Positions 56,380-64,000 of a stretch of 64,000 bases of DNA are shown piece after piece. The number at the start of each line of letters is the position of its first letter. Positions within the stretch are counted from its first letter, which is position 1. This stretch comes from JAQUTK01 sp963677415. Lineage in GTDB: Bacteria; Bacteroidota; Bacteroidia; Bacteroidales; JAQUTK01. The notes under the pieces were generated by a model, which worked only from the letters and a program-made list of their open reading frames with translations, was not told the DNA's origin and did no database searches. The DNA lies in NCBI GenBank assembly GCA_963677415.2, contig CAXXFJ010000042.1, forward strand, positions 12,715 to 76,714, in the 5' to 3' direction. The translations under genes were made by a program, and so were the position numbers.

Positions 56380-58455
56380 TCAGGAGCCTATCCGGAAGAC
56401 TTTCACATCTTTTGCCGGAAGTGTTGTCACAATGGAAGCACCTTTCAATGGAGCTGTTTCGCCAGACCAGAGTTCTTTCAGCGTCTTCTTGCCTGTGGAT
56501 GGAAGCCCCAATCGGGACAGATCTATCGTCACAGACTTTGAGTCGGATGTAAGATTGAAAGCAGCGACATAAAGCGCGTCGTCTGTACGAAGCATGAAGA
56601 GCTCTTCCGCTTTGTTTGTAGCAGAAGCGGTATATCCTTCCACCGGAGCGAATGACTTTCCTATTCTTCCTATCGCATTGATGTCTGCATTGGTCACAAA
56701 CTTCTCTGCCTTCTGCCTTGCCTTCAGATCTCCGATGAAGGTTCCTTTCTGACTGAAATTGTCGCCCAGGATATAGGTCCCAGTGATGACTCCGGAGGTA
56801 ACACGCATCCTGTTTTCACTCTCACTATTGCCCAATAGCACAATATGATCGCCATCATTGAAGGGATAAACCCGATCGAGCCACCATCCGAATGAGAGAC
56901 TGTTTAGCTCATATTCCGTATCTTTGAGCGCACCCCATGCGTCACAGCTGATGCGTCGGGAATTACCATATTGAGAAGGAAAGACCGGAGCAATGGAGAG
57001 TGCCATATACATATCATCGCCACACAATGCGGCCAGATAGTCCATGCCTTTGTTGTATGCCTGCACACCGGTAGTCACCTGTTTGTCGTAATAGGAATCC
57101 GCTTCCAGGATACCATTGTTCAGGAAGTCCAGTTTGATGTATTTGAAGCCAAGCCTCTTGAAGCGTTCCATGAAAAAGTCCATCCGCTTTTGGGTGCCCG
57201 GATGAGTGGGATCCAAAGCCAGAGAAGCAATCTTCCGTTTCACACCATTCGCATACAGATAGGCATCGTTATACGTATAGCCGCTTCCTTCCATGGTAGC
57301 ACCACCTCTACCCCCCCAATCGGAGAATGGAGACCAGTAGATGCCGGGCACCTGACCGTTGGCAATACATTGTTGCACAAACGCGCGTAACTGTTCCTCG
57401 TTGAGTCTGTCCCAATAAGAGTCTAAAATGACATACGTCGTCCCTTCATTATTAAATCCAGCAGCTTGCAGATTGGTATGAATATACGCTGAGACATCCA
57501 TCGCACCGAGATAATTGAGTTTCTCAGCCATTGCTCCCCAGCTGTTCCACCCGAAGATATTCCCTTTGGCTCCTTTTCTTTTCGGAGCAATCAAGGCATT
57601 CGCTTCCCCATACGTCTCCATCCCTTTACGCCAATCATCAAACAAGCCGACCAGCACTTTCGGGGATTTAAGACGAATGCCGGCGATACTGCCATGCTCT
57701 TTGGAAGGTCTATCTGAACCGGCTTTGTTGATGTCTCTGGTCAGCGCATGTGTGATACCTCCGAAACATTCCAGCCGGTTGACAGATTGGTTGTCACCCG
57801 TCGAATAGCGGATTCCTGTTTTCCAGGTGTCGTGCTCCACCGAACCGATTACCAATCCTTTACGGCTCTTTCCGCTAAAAATAGAGGTCACTTCAAAAGA
57901 GACAGAATCAGTGCGTAAAGGCAGAGAGGAATAGCGCACCCAATCATCATTGTCGAAGGGAACAGACAAGACCCTATTGGCTGTATCTGCTTCCAGAAAA
58001 GAGCTTTGAGTTGTTGTTACAATCGGTGCTATATAGTTGCTGCTTATAGAGGTAGCAGACACCAGATAAGCTTCCGTAAGAAAATAGTCTTTTTTCGGAT
58101 AGAGGTAAAAGACTTGTTGGATATCCGGTTGCCCTTTCAACCCCGAATACGTAAGAGTATGCTTCTCCCCTTTTCCAAACTTATCAGAGATCTTCTCTTT
58201 GGAAAATACGACCGTATTATAGTCTGTGCTTTGAAGAAACTCATTCTTGCTTTTCGCTTTTACGAAGACCCCTTTTAGTATGGTTTGTCCGTCGTGCATA
58301 TAATCCACCGTCTTAGAATCACGGTTATAGGCAATAGTCCACTTGCCTCCTTTGATAACAGGATCAGCTGCGGCAGAAATAGTATTCGTCTGAATACTCA
58401 TACCAGCCATGCAACAGATTAGGGCAATACTCTTCAAGCAACTTATGTGAATCAT
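56380..58455 (-). CDS. Alpha-galactosidase-like glycosidase (GH27/GH36 clan)
   Basis: 691 aa, exported (signal near SIALICCMAGMS). An N-terminal beta-sandwich domain is followed by a TIM barrel with IFGWNSWGAMAEKLN, YVILDSYWD, GIYWSPFSDWGG, the nucleophile in KYIKLDFLNNG (Asp443) and the acid/base in RRISCDAWGAL (Asp505). It would release terminal alpha-galactose or a related sugar. It starts only 4 nt after the hipA stop with no promoter seen between, so it may be read from the hip promoter or from one inside hipA. Confidence 0.85.
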   Translation of the reverse strand: MIHISCLKSIALICCMAGMSIQTNTISAAADPVIKGGKWTIAYNRDSKTVDYMHDGQTILKGVFVKAKSKNEFLQSTDYNTVVFSKEKISDKFGKGEKHTLTYSGLKGQPDIQQVFYLYPKKDYFLTEAYLVSATSISSNYIAPIVTTTQSSFLEADTANRVLSVPFDNDDWVRYSSLPLRTDSVSFEVTSIFSGKSRKGLVIGSVEHDTWKTGIRYSTGDNQSVNRLECFGGITHALTRDINKAGSDRPSKEHGSIAGIRLKSPKVLVGLFDDWRKGMETYGEANALIAPKRKGAKGNIFGWNSWGAMAEKLNYLGAMDVSAYIHTNLQAAGFNNEGTTYVILDSYWDRLNEEQLRAFVQQCIANGQVPGIYWSPFSDWGGRGGATMEGSGYTYNDAYLYANGVKRKIASLALDPTHPGTQKRMDFFMERFKRLGFKYIKLDFLNNGILEADSYYDKQVTTGVQAYNKGMDYLAALCGDDMYMALSIAPVFPSQYGNSRRISCDAWGALKDTEYELNSLSFGWWLDRVYPFNDGDHIVLLGNSESENRMRVTSGVITGTYILGDNFSQKGTFIGDLKARQKAEKFVTNADINAIGRIGKSFAPVEGYTASATNKAEELFMLRTDDALYVAAFNLTSDSKSVTIDLSRLGLPSTGKKTLKELWSGETAPLKGASIVTTLPAKDVKVFRIGS

Positions 58456-58459
58456 ACTC

Positions 58460-59569
58460 TTATTGTGTTTTAAAATCCTTAGAAGCTATTTCGGAGCACG
58501 CTTCTGCAATACTCGATATTATCTCACGTCCTTTTTTTTGAGGGATGCGAATACTCTCTCCAACGACAAGCATATCTTCAATAGTTGGATTCCCCTGATT
58601 ATTAACAGAAGTAGCGTGTTCTCCGTTGTATCCGTTCGCACACCGGGTCAAATCGTACGCCGGGGCCAATGACCATACTCCCTCTTTACAGATGAAGCTG
58701 AAGTTTTTGGCATGGTCATCCTTGTTCTCCGTCAATACGTTGAACACCATGCGCCGAAACATTTCATCTACCTGTTTGGGATCTTGCGTAAGGTAGCCGG
58801 TCAGGTGAAGTAGTGTTTTATATTCCAACCGGGGTTGTCTGATCGATTCATTAAGTAGAGCTCCTGCTGTGGCGATATGTAATCTGACACCGTTCTCCAC
58901 GTCAAAACGTTTGGTGGCAAAGTATTTTCCATCCATCAGTTTAAAGTCGGGAACGGTAATACCACATTGGCGGGCGATTTCATTGTAGCGGTATTCCATG
59001 ACTCCCATATCTTTTGGGTCGTAGGTGTGTCTGAATTTCACTAACCAAGATCCCTCTGCATCGTGGAGTAAACATTTGGGGCGACATCCGCCGGAATTTC
59101 CACTATTATAGTAAAGCACCTCTTCATCTTTATCTGATTTCTCAGACAATACATCCAATGCCATTTGCTGAAGTTCATCCAGTTTCGGAAGTGATATCAC
59201 TTCGCCGATAGATGTTTCGGGAATGTAGCACAGTGCCCCCATTCCCAATGTACCTACAATGCTTAACCGTTGCATGGGGGTTAGTTCGCTGTCATTTACG
59301 CCTTGTTTCTTTAGCAAACGATGAAGTAAATAACGTCCGTAGCCATCGGGCAAGCTATCCTCAAAAATACCGAAGTTTCCCCAAAACGGTTCTGGCTTGG
59401 CAATGAACAGGTCTGGTTTTAAAGGCAAGTCAAGCGGAGATATGGAAAATCCATTTGCCAACCACTCTTTATCATATTGGAAAGCACACAGGCGATTGTC
59501 GGGTGTCATGTTGAGCGTTCCGACGTTTCGATTGTGATAGGTTACAGTTAGTTTATTTACTGATTTCAT
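58460..59569 (-). CDS. hipA: HipA-type Ser/Thr kinase toxin
   Basis: 369 aa. An N-terminal HipA domain (NVGTLNMTPDNRLCAFQYDKEW, FSISPLDLPL) is followed by the kinase-like C-terminal domain: a Ser/Gly loop NSGNSGGCRPKCLL, a catalytic loop ENKDDHAKNFSFICKEG and the metal-binding YDLTRC. HipA kinases phosphorylate tRNA synthetases or other targets and cause growth arrest. Its start overlaps the upstream antitoxin gene by 17 nt, the usual toxin-antitoxin arrangement. Confidence 0.93.
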   Translation of the reverse strand: MKSVNKLTVTYHNRNVGTLNMTPDNRLCAFQYDKEWLANGFSISPLDLPLKPDLFIAKPEPFWGNFGIFEDSLPDGYGRYLLHRLLKKQGVNDSELTPMQRLSIVGTLGMGALCYIPETSIGEVISLPKLDELQQMALDVLSEKSDKDEEVLYYNSGNSGGCRPKCLLHDAEGSWLVKFRHTYDPKDMGVMEYRYNEIARQCGITVPDFKLMDGKYFATKRFDVENGVRLHIATAGALLNESIRQPRLEYKTLLHLTGYLTQDPKQVDEMFRRMVFNVLTENKDDHAKNFSFICKEGVWSLAPAYDLTRCANGYNGEHATSVNNQGNPTIEDMLVVGESIRIPQKKGREIISSIAEACSEIASKDFKTQ

Positions 59570-59879
59570 TGCGTCCCTTCTTTCTGTTTTTATTCTTATT
59601 GATCATTTCCAGCTCTTCCATTGTGCTGAATAGCGGTTCGGATAAAAGATCTTTTATCGCGTTGGAATAGCCCAATGCCTTTGCCAATGCGACGAATGAC
59701 GTCAGTGAAATGGTATGCTTCTGCTCAAACTTCGCAATAGTAGGCGTCGGAACGCCACTAAGTTCGGTAAGAGCTTCCCTGGAAAACCCTTTTTCAAGCC
59801 TGCGTTTCTGCATGTTTTGAGAGAGAATTGTCAATAACTCCTCAGGGGTCTCTATGTCAAAATTATATAGTAGAGGCAT
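59553..59879 (-). CDS. hipB: HipB-type XRE antitoxin
   Basis: 108 aa. HTH_3 domain: LSQNMQKRRLEKGFSREALT followed by LSGVPTPTIAKFEQKHTISL, with a lysine-rich C-terminal tail. It should bind HipA and repress its own promoter; a palindrome is placed exactly at the start region (59913-59936). Confidence 0.9.
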   Translation of the reverse strand: MPLLYNFDIETPEELLTILSQNMQKRRLEKGFSREALTELSGVPTPTIAKFEQKHTISLTSFVALAKALGYSNAIKDLLSEPLFSTMEELEMINKNKNRKKGRNEISK

Positions 59880-59912
59880 ACTATTGTATTTGATTCGTTT
59901 GATAACAGATAT

Positions 59913-59936
59913 ATTTGGATACTATTATATCCAAAT
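59913..59936 (-). promoter_or_regulatory. Palindromic operator of hipBA
   Basis: ATTTGGATA-N6-TATCCAAAT, a perfect 9-bp inverted repeat placed immediately downstream of the -7 element. It contains the GGATA/TATCC words of the E. coli HipB operator, but in the other order and spacing. Confidence 0.75.
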
Positions 59937-59937
59937 G

Positions 59938-59945
59938 CAAAGATA
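59938..59945 (-). promoter_or_regulatory. -7 element of hipBA
   Basis: TATCTTTG on the minus strand, one base from the palindrome. Confidence 0.65.
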
Positions 59946-60084
59946 ATACATTTACTCTTGAATTCAAAATATTGTATGCTGATCTAATTACTATTTCAGT
60001 GACATTTTATGTCCAACAAGACTTTCGAAAAATAAATGCAAATAAATATCGATGATTCTGTGAACATAATTGTTGACAAATAAT

Positions 60085-60092
60085 TATCTTTG
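60085..60092 (+). promoter_or_regulatory. -7 element of the AbiEii-type pair; transcript nearly leaderless
   Basis: TATCTTTG ends only 4 nt before ATG 60097. With a start site ~5-7 nt downstream the mRNA would begin at or just before the start codon. It also rules out the longer ORF start at 60070. Confidence 0.6.
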
Positions 60093-60096
60093 CAGT

Positions 60097-60651
60097 ATGG
60101 GAAATGTAGATCAATATATTGAAGCTCTCCTGAAAGAGGGAGGATACCGGCAATCGGATGTTGCCCGTGCTATTGGCGTGCCGCGTCAATTGCTTAGTTA
60201 TGTAGTTGCCGGTCGACGAGAATTATCTCTGTCGCTTGCATTGAAACTGGAGTCGTACTTTGATCTTCCTGAAGGGAAATTGCTCAAGATGCAGGTCGAA
60301 GATAGCATTCAAAGCTATAAACAACAACTCAAAAAGGAGTTAGCCGCGCAGCTCATACAAGCAAATGCCTTTTGGTCTTATGCCAATATCACGGCTGAGA
60401 GCATCCCCGATGAAGAACTAATAGAAAAAGTGTTTATCTATCTTGATATGCAGGATATTGCAAAACTTTTTGAGCTCTATTCGTGGGTTTATCTGCGTAA
60501 AGTGTGGCGTTCGAGATTAGCTGTTCAAGGCGACTACCTTTTCGATTTGAATGTGATGATTGCACTCTACTACTTCAACATCAAACATCCCGAAAAATAC
60601 TTGCACCGTATCGAGCGCGAACACATCAAACACCAATTGAGCCATGCGTAA
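60097..60651 (+). CDS. XRE-type antitoxin of a nucleotidyltransferase toxin pair
   Basis: 184 aa from MGNVDQYIEALLKEGGYRQS. The N-terminal HTH (RQSDVARAIGVPRQLLSYVV) is followed by a helical domain (LIQANAFWSYANITAESIPD ... YLHRIEREHIKHQLSHA) of the kind found in antitoxins partnered with AbiEii-like proteins. It overlaps the toxin gene by 8 nt. Confidence 0.82.
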   Translation: MGNVDQYIEALLKEGGYRQSDVARAIGVPRQLLSYVVAGRRELSLSLALKLESYFDLPEGKLLKMQVEDSIQSYKQQLKKELAAQLIQANAFWSYANITAESIPDEELIEKVFIYLDMQDIAKLFELYSWVYLRKVWRSRLAVQGDYLFDLNVMIALYYFNIKHPEKYLHRIEREHIKHQLSHA

Positions 60652-61300
60652 AGGTTTAACAGAAAAGATAGATGCCATTATCGAAAAGGTGGCGGCAATG
60701 GAGTGTATAAAGCCCTATATCCTCTGTGGCGGCACTGCCCTTGCAATACAGATAGGCCACCGCAAGAGTGAGGATTTGGATTTTATGATGTGGCGTAAAT
60801 CGAAGAACGAAAAGCCGGAAGTAAATTGGCCTGCTATCGAAAAAGAGCTGAAAGAAAAGATTGGCGAGATTGAGAGTTTTCATATGCTCGGTTTCGATCA
60901 GGTTGAGTTTGTGGTGACAGGAGTGAAATTTTCCTTTTATGTTAGTGAAAACAATTGTCCGGTTGTTGAGCCTGTTCCGTATATGGGAAATATACGGCTT
61001 GCTGATGTTTATTCGATTCTGGCGATGAAGATGGAAGTTATGCTTCGACGAATGAAGATGCGTGACTATTATGACATTTATGCTATCCTTAAAGAGGATT
61101 ATGATATTTCAAAAGGCATTGACGCGGCAAAGGAGTATTCGAAACACAAGCTAAGCACCAAAAATATCGTAATGATGCTTCTGTCTGACAGGTTTCATGC
61201 GGATGAGAATTTCGAACAACTCGAACCGACATACAAAGCGACTAAGGAGGAGATGCGAGAGTATATCCTTCAAAAACTGAAGAATGCTGTTATGGTATAA
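60644..61300 (+). CDS. AbiEii-type nucleotidyltransferase toxin
   Basis: 218 aa. The nucleotidyltransferase core is ILCGGTALAIQIGHRKSEDLDFM, with the Gly-Gly-Thr helix and the Asp-Leu-Asp metal site, then KFSFYV and LADVYSILAMKMEVMLRRMK with RDYYDIYAIL, all typical of AbiEii/DUF1814 proteins. Relatives block translation by nucleotidylating tRNA or other substrates and give phage abortive infection. Paired with the XRE gene upstream; the island lies beside HipBA in the opposite direction. Confidence 0.88.
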   Translation: MRKGLTEKIDAIIEKVAAMECIKPYILCGGTALAIQIGHRKSEDLDFMMWRKSKNEKPEVNWPAIEKELKEKIGEIESFHMLGFDQVEFVVTGVKFSFYVSENNCPVVEPVPYMGNIRLADVYSILAMKMEVMLRRMKMRDYYDIYAILKEDYDISKGIDAAKEYSKHKLSTKNIVMMLLSDRFHADENFEQLEPTYKATKEEMREYILQKLKNAVMV

Positions 61301-61427
61301 TAGCGTCTTGCTCTAACAAAATGGATCTCCTATCCGTAATTTACTGCAAATTGACAATAAAATCCGGATTGTTGCTGCAAAAAGAGAAAGTAATGTTGAT
61401 TACTGCAAGTACCTAAATCTATCCCAT

Positions 61428-61697
61428 CTATATGGCGGGGTCCCATTCTTTAGCAAGAATAGCATACACCAAATCATCAACCCACTTTCCATGAAAGAAT
61501 AAGCTTTCAACAAAATGCGCTTCTTTCCTAAATCCTAATCGTTCAACCAATCTTATCGAATCTAAGTTTGCCGGATCAATGGATGCGATAATCCGATGTT
61601 TGCATAAGGAATTTATCAAATGATCAATAACTCTTTTCAATGCTTCAGTAGCATACCCTTTTCCTCGAAATCCCTTATCTAAAGTATAACCTACATT
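61428..61697 (-). pseudogene. GNAT acetyltransferase, C-terminal fragment (left copy)
   Basis: The frame is open from just after a stop at 61698-61700 and reads VGYTLDKGFRGKGYATEALK, then the helix VIDHLINSL and the end LILAKEW-like VYAILAKEWDPAI. The acetyl-CoA loop and everything after it survive; the N-terminal third is missing. Of this, 61443-61643 is nearly identical to 63060-63260. Confidence 0.75.
61443..61643. repeat. 201-bp direct repeat, left copy
   Basis: Matches 63060-63260 at 198 of 201 positions by eye, in the same orientation, 1617 bp apart. It flanks the RhuM gene. Confidence 0.9.
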
Positions 61698-61752
61698 TTA
61701 CTAATTGCTCATAACCTAATTTCTAATAGAAGAAATCTGCACTCATTTATAT

Positions 61753-62784
61753 TTATGCGGGATCTGTCGTCTCGCCCAACTGCTTTTTTATATGTTTGTC
61801 AAAATCTGACTCAAAAAGTTGATCTTGCACTATTCTGAATTTCTCAAATTCTGTTTCGGCAAAAGCTTTAGCAATTTCGGCTGTCACTTTGCCGGGGTTC
61901 TCAAGTACTTCGCGTTGGTTAAACTGTAAGAAAGCATTTAGTTTATCGGCCCAATCGCTCATTGACATAGGGAAACCTCGTTCCGCTTGGTCTTCTGCAT
62001 AATCTAAGTACATCGTTACAAAGCGGTCAAGTGATTTTAGTTCTTTTTCTTTCAAGTAATTTTTGGCTATCGAAACATCAGGTTTGATAATCTTTCCTTC
62101 GGGTGCATTTTTCCAGGTACTTAATCCCATGTGTACTTTCTCAGCATTGGCACGACTCACAATCAATTCAGCGGCAGTTTGTCCATGTATAGCAAAATGC
62201 AGTTTGTTTTGTACCGTAGCAAAAAAGGTTTTAGTTGTTTCGGCATTTTTATTATAATCCATTGCTGTAGCATAAATATCAGTTATTTTCTGATAAAAGC
62301 TTCTCTCACTGGCTCGGATCTCTCGGATTTCGGCAAGTAAATCATCAAAGTACTTTTTACTAAAAAACGCACCGTTTTTTAATCGTTCTTTGTCTAAAAC
62401 ATAACCTCGTATGGCAAAGTCGTGTAAAACATTGGTTGCCCATTGTCTAAATTGCATGGCTCTGTCAGAGTTTACCCGATAACCAACAGAAATAATCATA
62501 TCTAAATTATAAAAATCAACATCCCGCTCAACTTGTCTTTTTCCTTCAAGTTGAACTATTCGAAAATTTCGAATAGTTGCTTCTGTTTGTTCTCGTGATT
62601 TTAAAATTTCTTTGATATGATAGTTAATAGTACTCACTTCCACTTCAAAAAGAACGGCAATCAGCTTTTGCGATAACCAAACGGTCTCGTCCTCAATACG
62701 AACTTCGATGGTGTTTTCGCCTGCTTGGTTTGTGAATACAAGAAATTCAGCTGTACTATTTCGTATTAGTAGCTTCTTAGTCAT
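61753..62784 (-). CDS. RhuM-family protein
   Basis: 343 aa. N-terminal DNA-binding-like region (VWLSQKLIAVLFEVEVSTIN, EILKSREQTEATIRNFRIV), then the conserved DFYNLDMIISVGYRVNSDRA and FRQWATNVLHDFAIRGYVLD, and a C-terminal part with NKLHFAIHGQTAAELI. These match the Virulence_RhuM family of Salmonella SPI-3, widely found on mobile elements. Function unknown; a DNA-binding or toxin-type role has been suggested. The gene sits between two copies of the 201-bp repeat. Confidence 0.9.
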   Translation of the reverse strand: MTKKLLIRNSTAEFLVFTNQAGENTIEVRIEDETVWLSQKLIAVLFEVEVSTINYHIKEILKSREQTEATIRNFRIVQLEGKRQVERDVDFYNLDMIISVGYRVNSDRAMQFRQWATNVLHDFAIRGYVLDKERLKNGAFFSKKYFDDLLAEIREIRASERSFYQKITDIYATAMDYNKNAETTKTFFATVQNKLHFAIHGQTAAELIVSRANAEKVHMGLSTWKNAPEGKIIKPDVSIAKNYLKEKELKSLDRFVTMYLDYAEDQAERGFPMSMSDWADKLNAFLQFNQREVLENPGKVTAEIAKAFAETEFEKFRIVQDQLFESDFDKHIKKQLGETTDPA

Positions 62785-62828
62785 ACTTTAGTCTTTAAAT
62801 TGTTTTTTCAGTGTCCTATTTTCAGATA

Positions 62829-62836
62829 CAAAACTA
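62829..62836 (-). promoter_or_regulatory. -7 element of the RhuM gene
   Basis: TAGTTTTG on the minus strand, 45 nt before ATG 62784. Confidence 0.45.
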
Positions 62837-62885
62837 CAGCTAATTTTGGCTTATGTCCCAAATCTGTATCTAAATTGTAAATAAC

Positions 62886-62911
62886 ATTTGAAAAGTGCGC
62901 ACTTTTCAAAT
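62886..62911. promoter_or_regulatory. 26-bp perfect palindrome upstream of RhuM
   Basis: ATTTGAAAAGTGC is followed directly by its reverse complement, 50 nt upstream of the RhuM -7 element. A repressor or activator site, or the end of the inserted segment, are both possible. Confidence 0.6.
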
Positions 62912-62931
62912 AGAATATACTGCTTCTGTTA

Positions 62932-63060
62932 TCACCTCCCCAAGTGCGGCGGATAAAACTCGATCGCTACTGAATAACACGGACAGCTTTTGATATACTC
63001 TTCACGATCTATGATCCCGTCGCTGTTGAGTCCGCCTTCGTAACAGATGCCGATGGTTTC
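62932..63060 (-). pseudogene. Internally deleted remnant of an N-acetylmuramoyl-L-alanine amidase-like gene
   Basis: The minus strand reads ETIGICYEGGLNSDGIIDRE then EYIKSCPCYSVAIEFYPPHL and a stop. GICYEGGL and the terminal CPCxxV resemble the start and end of the last part of Bacteroides/phage-type amidases, with the segment between missing. It joins the right-hand 201-bp repeat directly. Confidence 0.4.
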
Positions 63061-63260
63061 CATTCTTTAGCAAGAATAGCATACACCAAATCATCAACCC
63101 ACTTTCCATGAAAGAATAAGCTTTCAACAAAATGCGCTTCTTTCCTAAATCCTAATCGTTTAACCAATCTTATCGAATCTAAGTTTGCCGGGTCAATGGA
63201 TGCGATAATCCGATGTTTGCATAAGGAATTTATCAAATGATCAATAACTATTTTCAATGC
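63060..63260. repeat. 201-bp direct repeat, right copy
   Basis: Second copy of 61443-61643. On the minus strand it encodes the same GNAT C-terminal segment (HLINSLCKHRIIASIDPANL ...) without the acetyl-CoA loop, then runs out of frame into the amidase remnant. Confidence 0.9.
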
Positions 63261-63410
63261 GTACAGGTCTGATATATAATCTTTCCGTCTTTAATTCCAT
63301 GAGTTTTCTTAATTATCGCAATCCGCCTGTAAAATTGGTGAGAATAAATTTACCGAACTATTGCTTTAAAACAAAGACAAGATATTAGAATAGGCGTGTG
63401 TTATCGGTTG

Positions 63411-64000
63411 TTATTTTTTCGTTTCTTTTAATATTACTCTTAATCCAACTGAATCAGCTTCCTTATAGACCGTCAGTTTTTTAAATGAAATATCAGTTCT
63501 TAATTTTCCCTTATTCTCTATTTTATCATAAATCCTCAATCTTCCATAATCAGAATCAATACTTTTCTTGTCAGGCTGATACACAATTTGTGGTGATTCA
63601 ATTTTTACATATTTTGTAGAATCTTGAGCGATAACAATAGCATCTGATAAAATCTGTTTCCCATTTTGAGTTGAATCTGATTCTGCTTTTATATAAAAAT
63701 CTTCATTTGTCATAAAGTTTGGTTCAAGAAAGCTGTCTGTACTATTTATAGAAGAATCCTTTTTATACGGCTCGTATAACTTAATTGTATAATCAATCAA
63801 TTCTGAGTTTCCATATTTGCCGTGTCCAGGAACAACAATCATTGCTGAGCCATACTCATTTTTGATATTTCGAGCTGTCTCAGACCACTTATCGAGACTG
63901 GCATCTCCAATGTTTCCAATCCAACCATTAAGGTTTCGAATCTCATTTCCTCCGAAAAGAATTTGTTCACATGGAATCCATACAACAATCCCGTCTTTGG
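63411..64000 (-). CDS. B1-like metallo-beta-lactamase family protein, C-terminal part (5' end outside the window)
   Basis: 196 codons visible. The core reads VWIPCEQILFGGNEIRNL, then NGWIGNIGDASLDKWSETA and AMIVVPGHGKYGNSELIDYT, closely following the C-terminal half of subclass B1 enzymes. The last-strand His (PGHG) is present. The Zn2-ligand Cys expected in FGGC is Asn (FGGN). A ~110-residue extension (from about LYEPYKKDSS) follows, longer than classical B1 enzymes and rich in Asp/Ser/Lys. The HxHxD part lies beyond the window, so hydrolytic activity cannot be judged. Confidence 0.8.
   Translation of the reverse strand, partial: KDGIVVWIPCEQILFGGNEIRNLNGWIGNIGDASLDKWSETARNIKNEYGSAMIVVPGHGKYGNSELIDYTIKLYEPYKKDSSINSTDSFLEPNFMTNEDFYIKAESDSTQNGKQILSDAIVIAQDSTKYVKIESPQIVYQPDKKSIDSDYGRLRIYDKIENKGKLRTDISFKKLTVYKEADSVGLRVILKETKK

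Overview
The window looks like a Bacteroidales chromosome (Bacteroides or a relative). It has many serine-type sulfatases, GH78/GH105/GH127-type glycosidases, BspA-like leucine-rich surface proteins and a C10 peptidase. Genes lack strong ribosome binding sites, and many are preceded by the Bacteroidetes promoter pattern TTTG-N19-TAnnTTTG. Two or three exported proteins end in domains resembling type IX secretion (T9SS) sorting tails. No rRNA, tRNA or CRISPR array was seen.

Layout. 0-13 kb: an IS256-family element interrupts a GxGYxYP gene. It is followed by a YgbA-like gene, a GNAT gene, an intact sulfatase, and a decayed stretch (frameshifted small secreted protein, sulfatase pseudogene, four tandem TraB/GumN copies of which two are broken), then a second intact sulfatase. 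12.8-18 kb: a C10 peptidase fused to leucine-rich repeats, and a secreted glycosidase-like protein with a sorting tail. 18.2-24 kb, plus strand: GNAT plus a two-DTG aspartyl protease, then two SGNH proteins and an MBOAT that look like an envelope O-acetylation operon. 24-31 kb: glycerate kinase with a frameshifted GntP permease, an AAA/DUF4143 ATPase, glutathione peroxidase, small unknown proteins and fragments of an antitoxin-like gene. 30.6-32 kb: a repeat-rich stretch without a convincing gene.

32-59 kb is a carbohydrate-degradation region: GH105; a GH78-GH43 fusion coupled to a six-hairpin/F5-8C/GH127 fusion; an orphan ABC sugar-binding lipoprotein; an AmmeMemoRadiSam pair; a BspA protein; a beta-helix enzyme; a frameshifted sugar isomerase; a second GH78 whose C-terminal tail sits behind an A10 slippery tract; an alpha-L-fucosidase remnant; and a GH27/36 enzyme. 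The activities fit a plant glycan carrying rhamnose, arabinose, galactose and uronic acid (for example arabinogalactan or rhamnogalacturonan), but the substrate is inferred. No SusC/SusD pair is present. The two GH78 promoters share 21-bp-spaced direct repeats, which points to one regulator.

58.5-64 kb is a defence/toxin island: HipBA back to back with an AbiEii-like nucleotidyltransferase toxin-antitoxin pair, a RhuM gene flanked by a 201-bp direct duplication of a GNAT fragment, an amidase remnant, and the C-terminal part of a B1-like metallo-beta-lactamase with Asn where the zinc-ligand Cys is expected.

Single-base frameshifts are unusually common. Some genes (sulfatase 2, TraB copy 1) are clearly decayed. 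Others (permease, isomerase, GH78 tail) carry one indel each and could be sequencing errors, recent mutations or programmed slippage.
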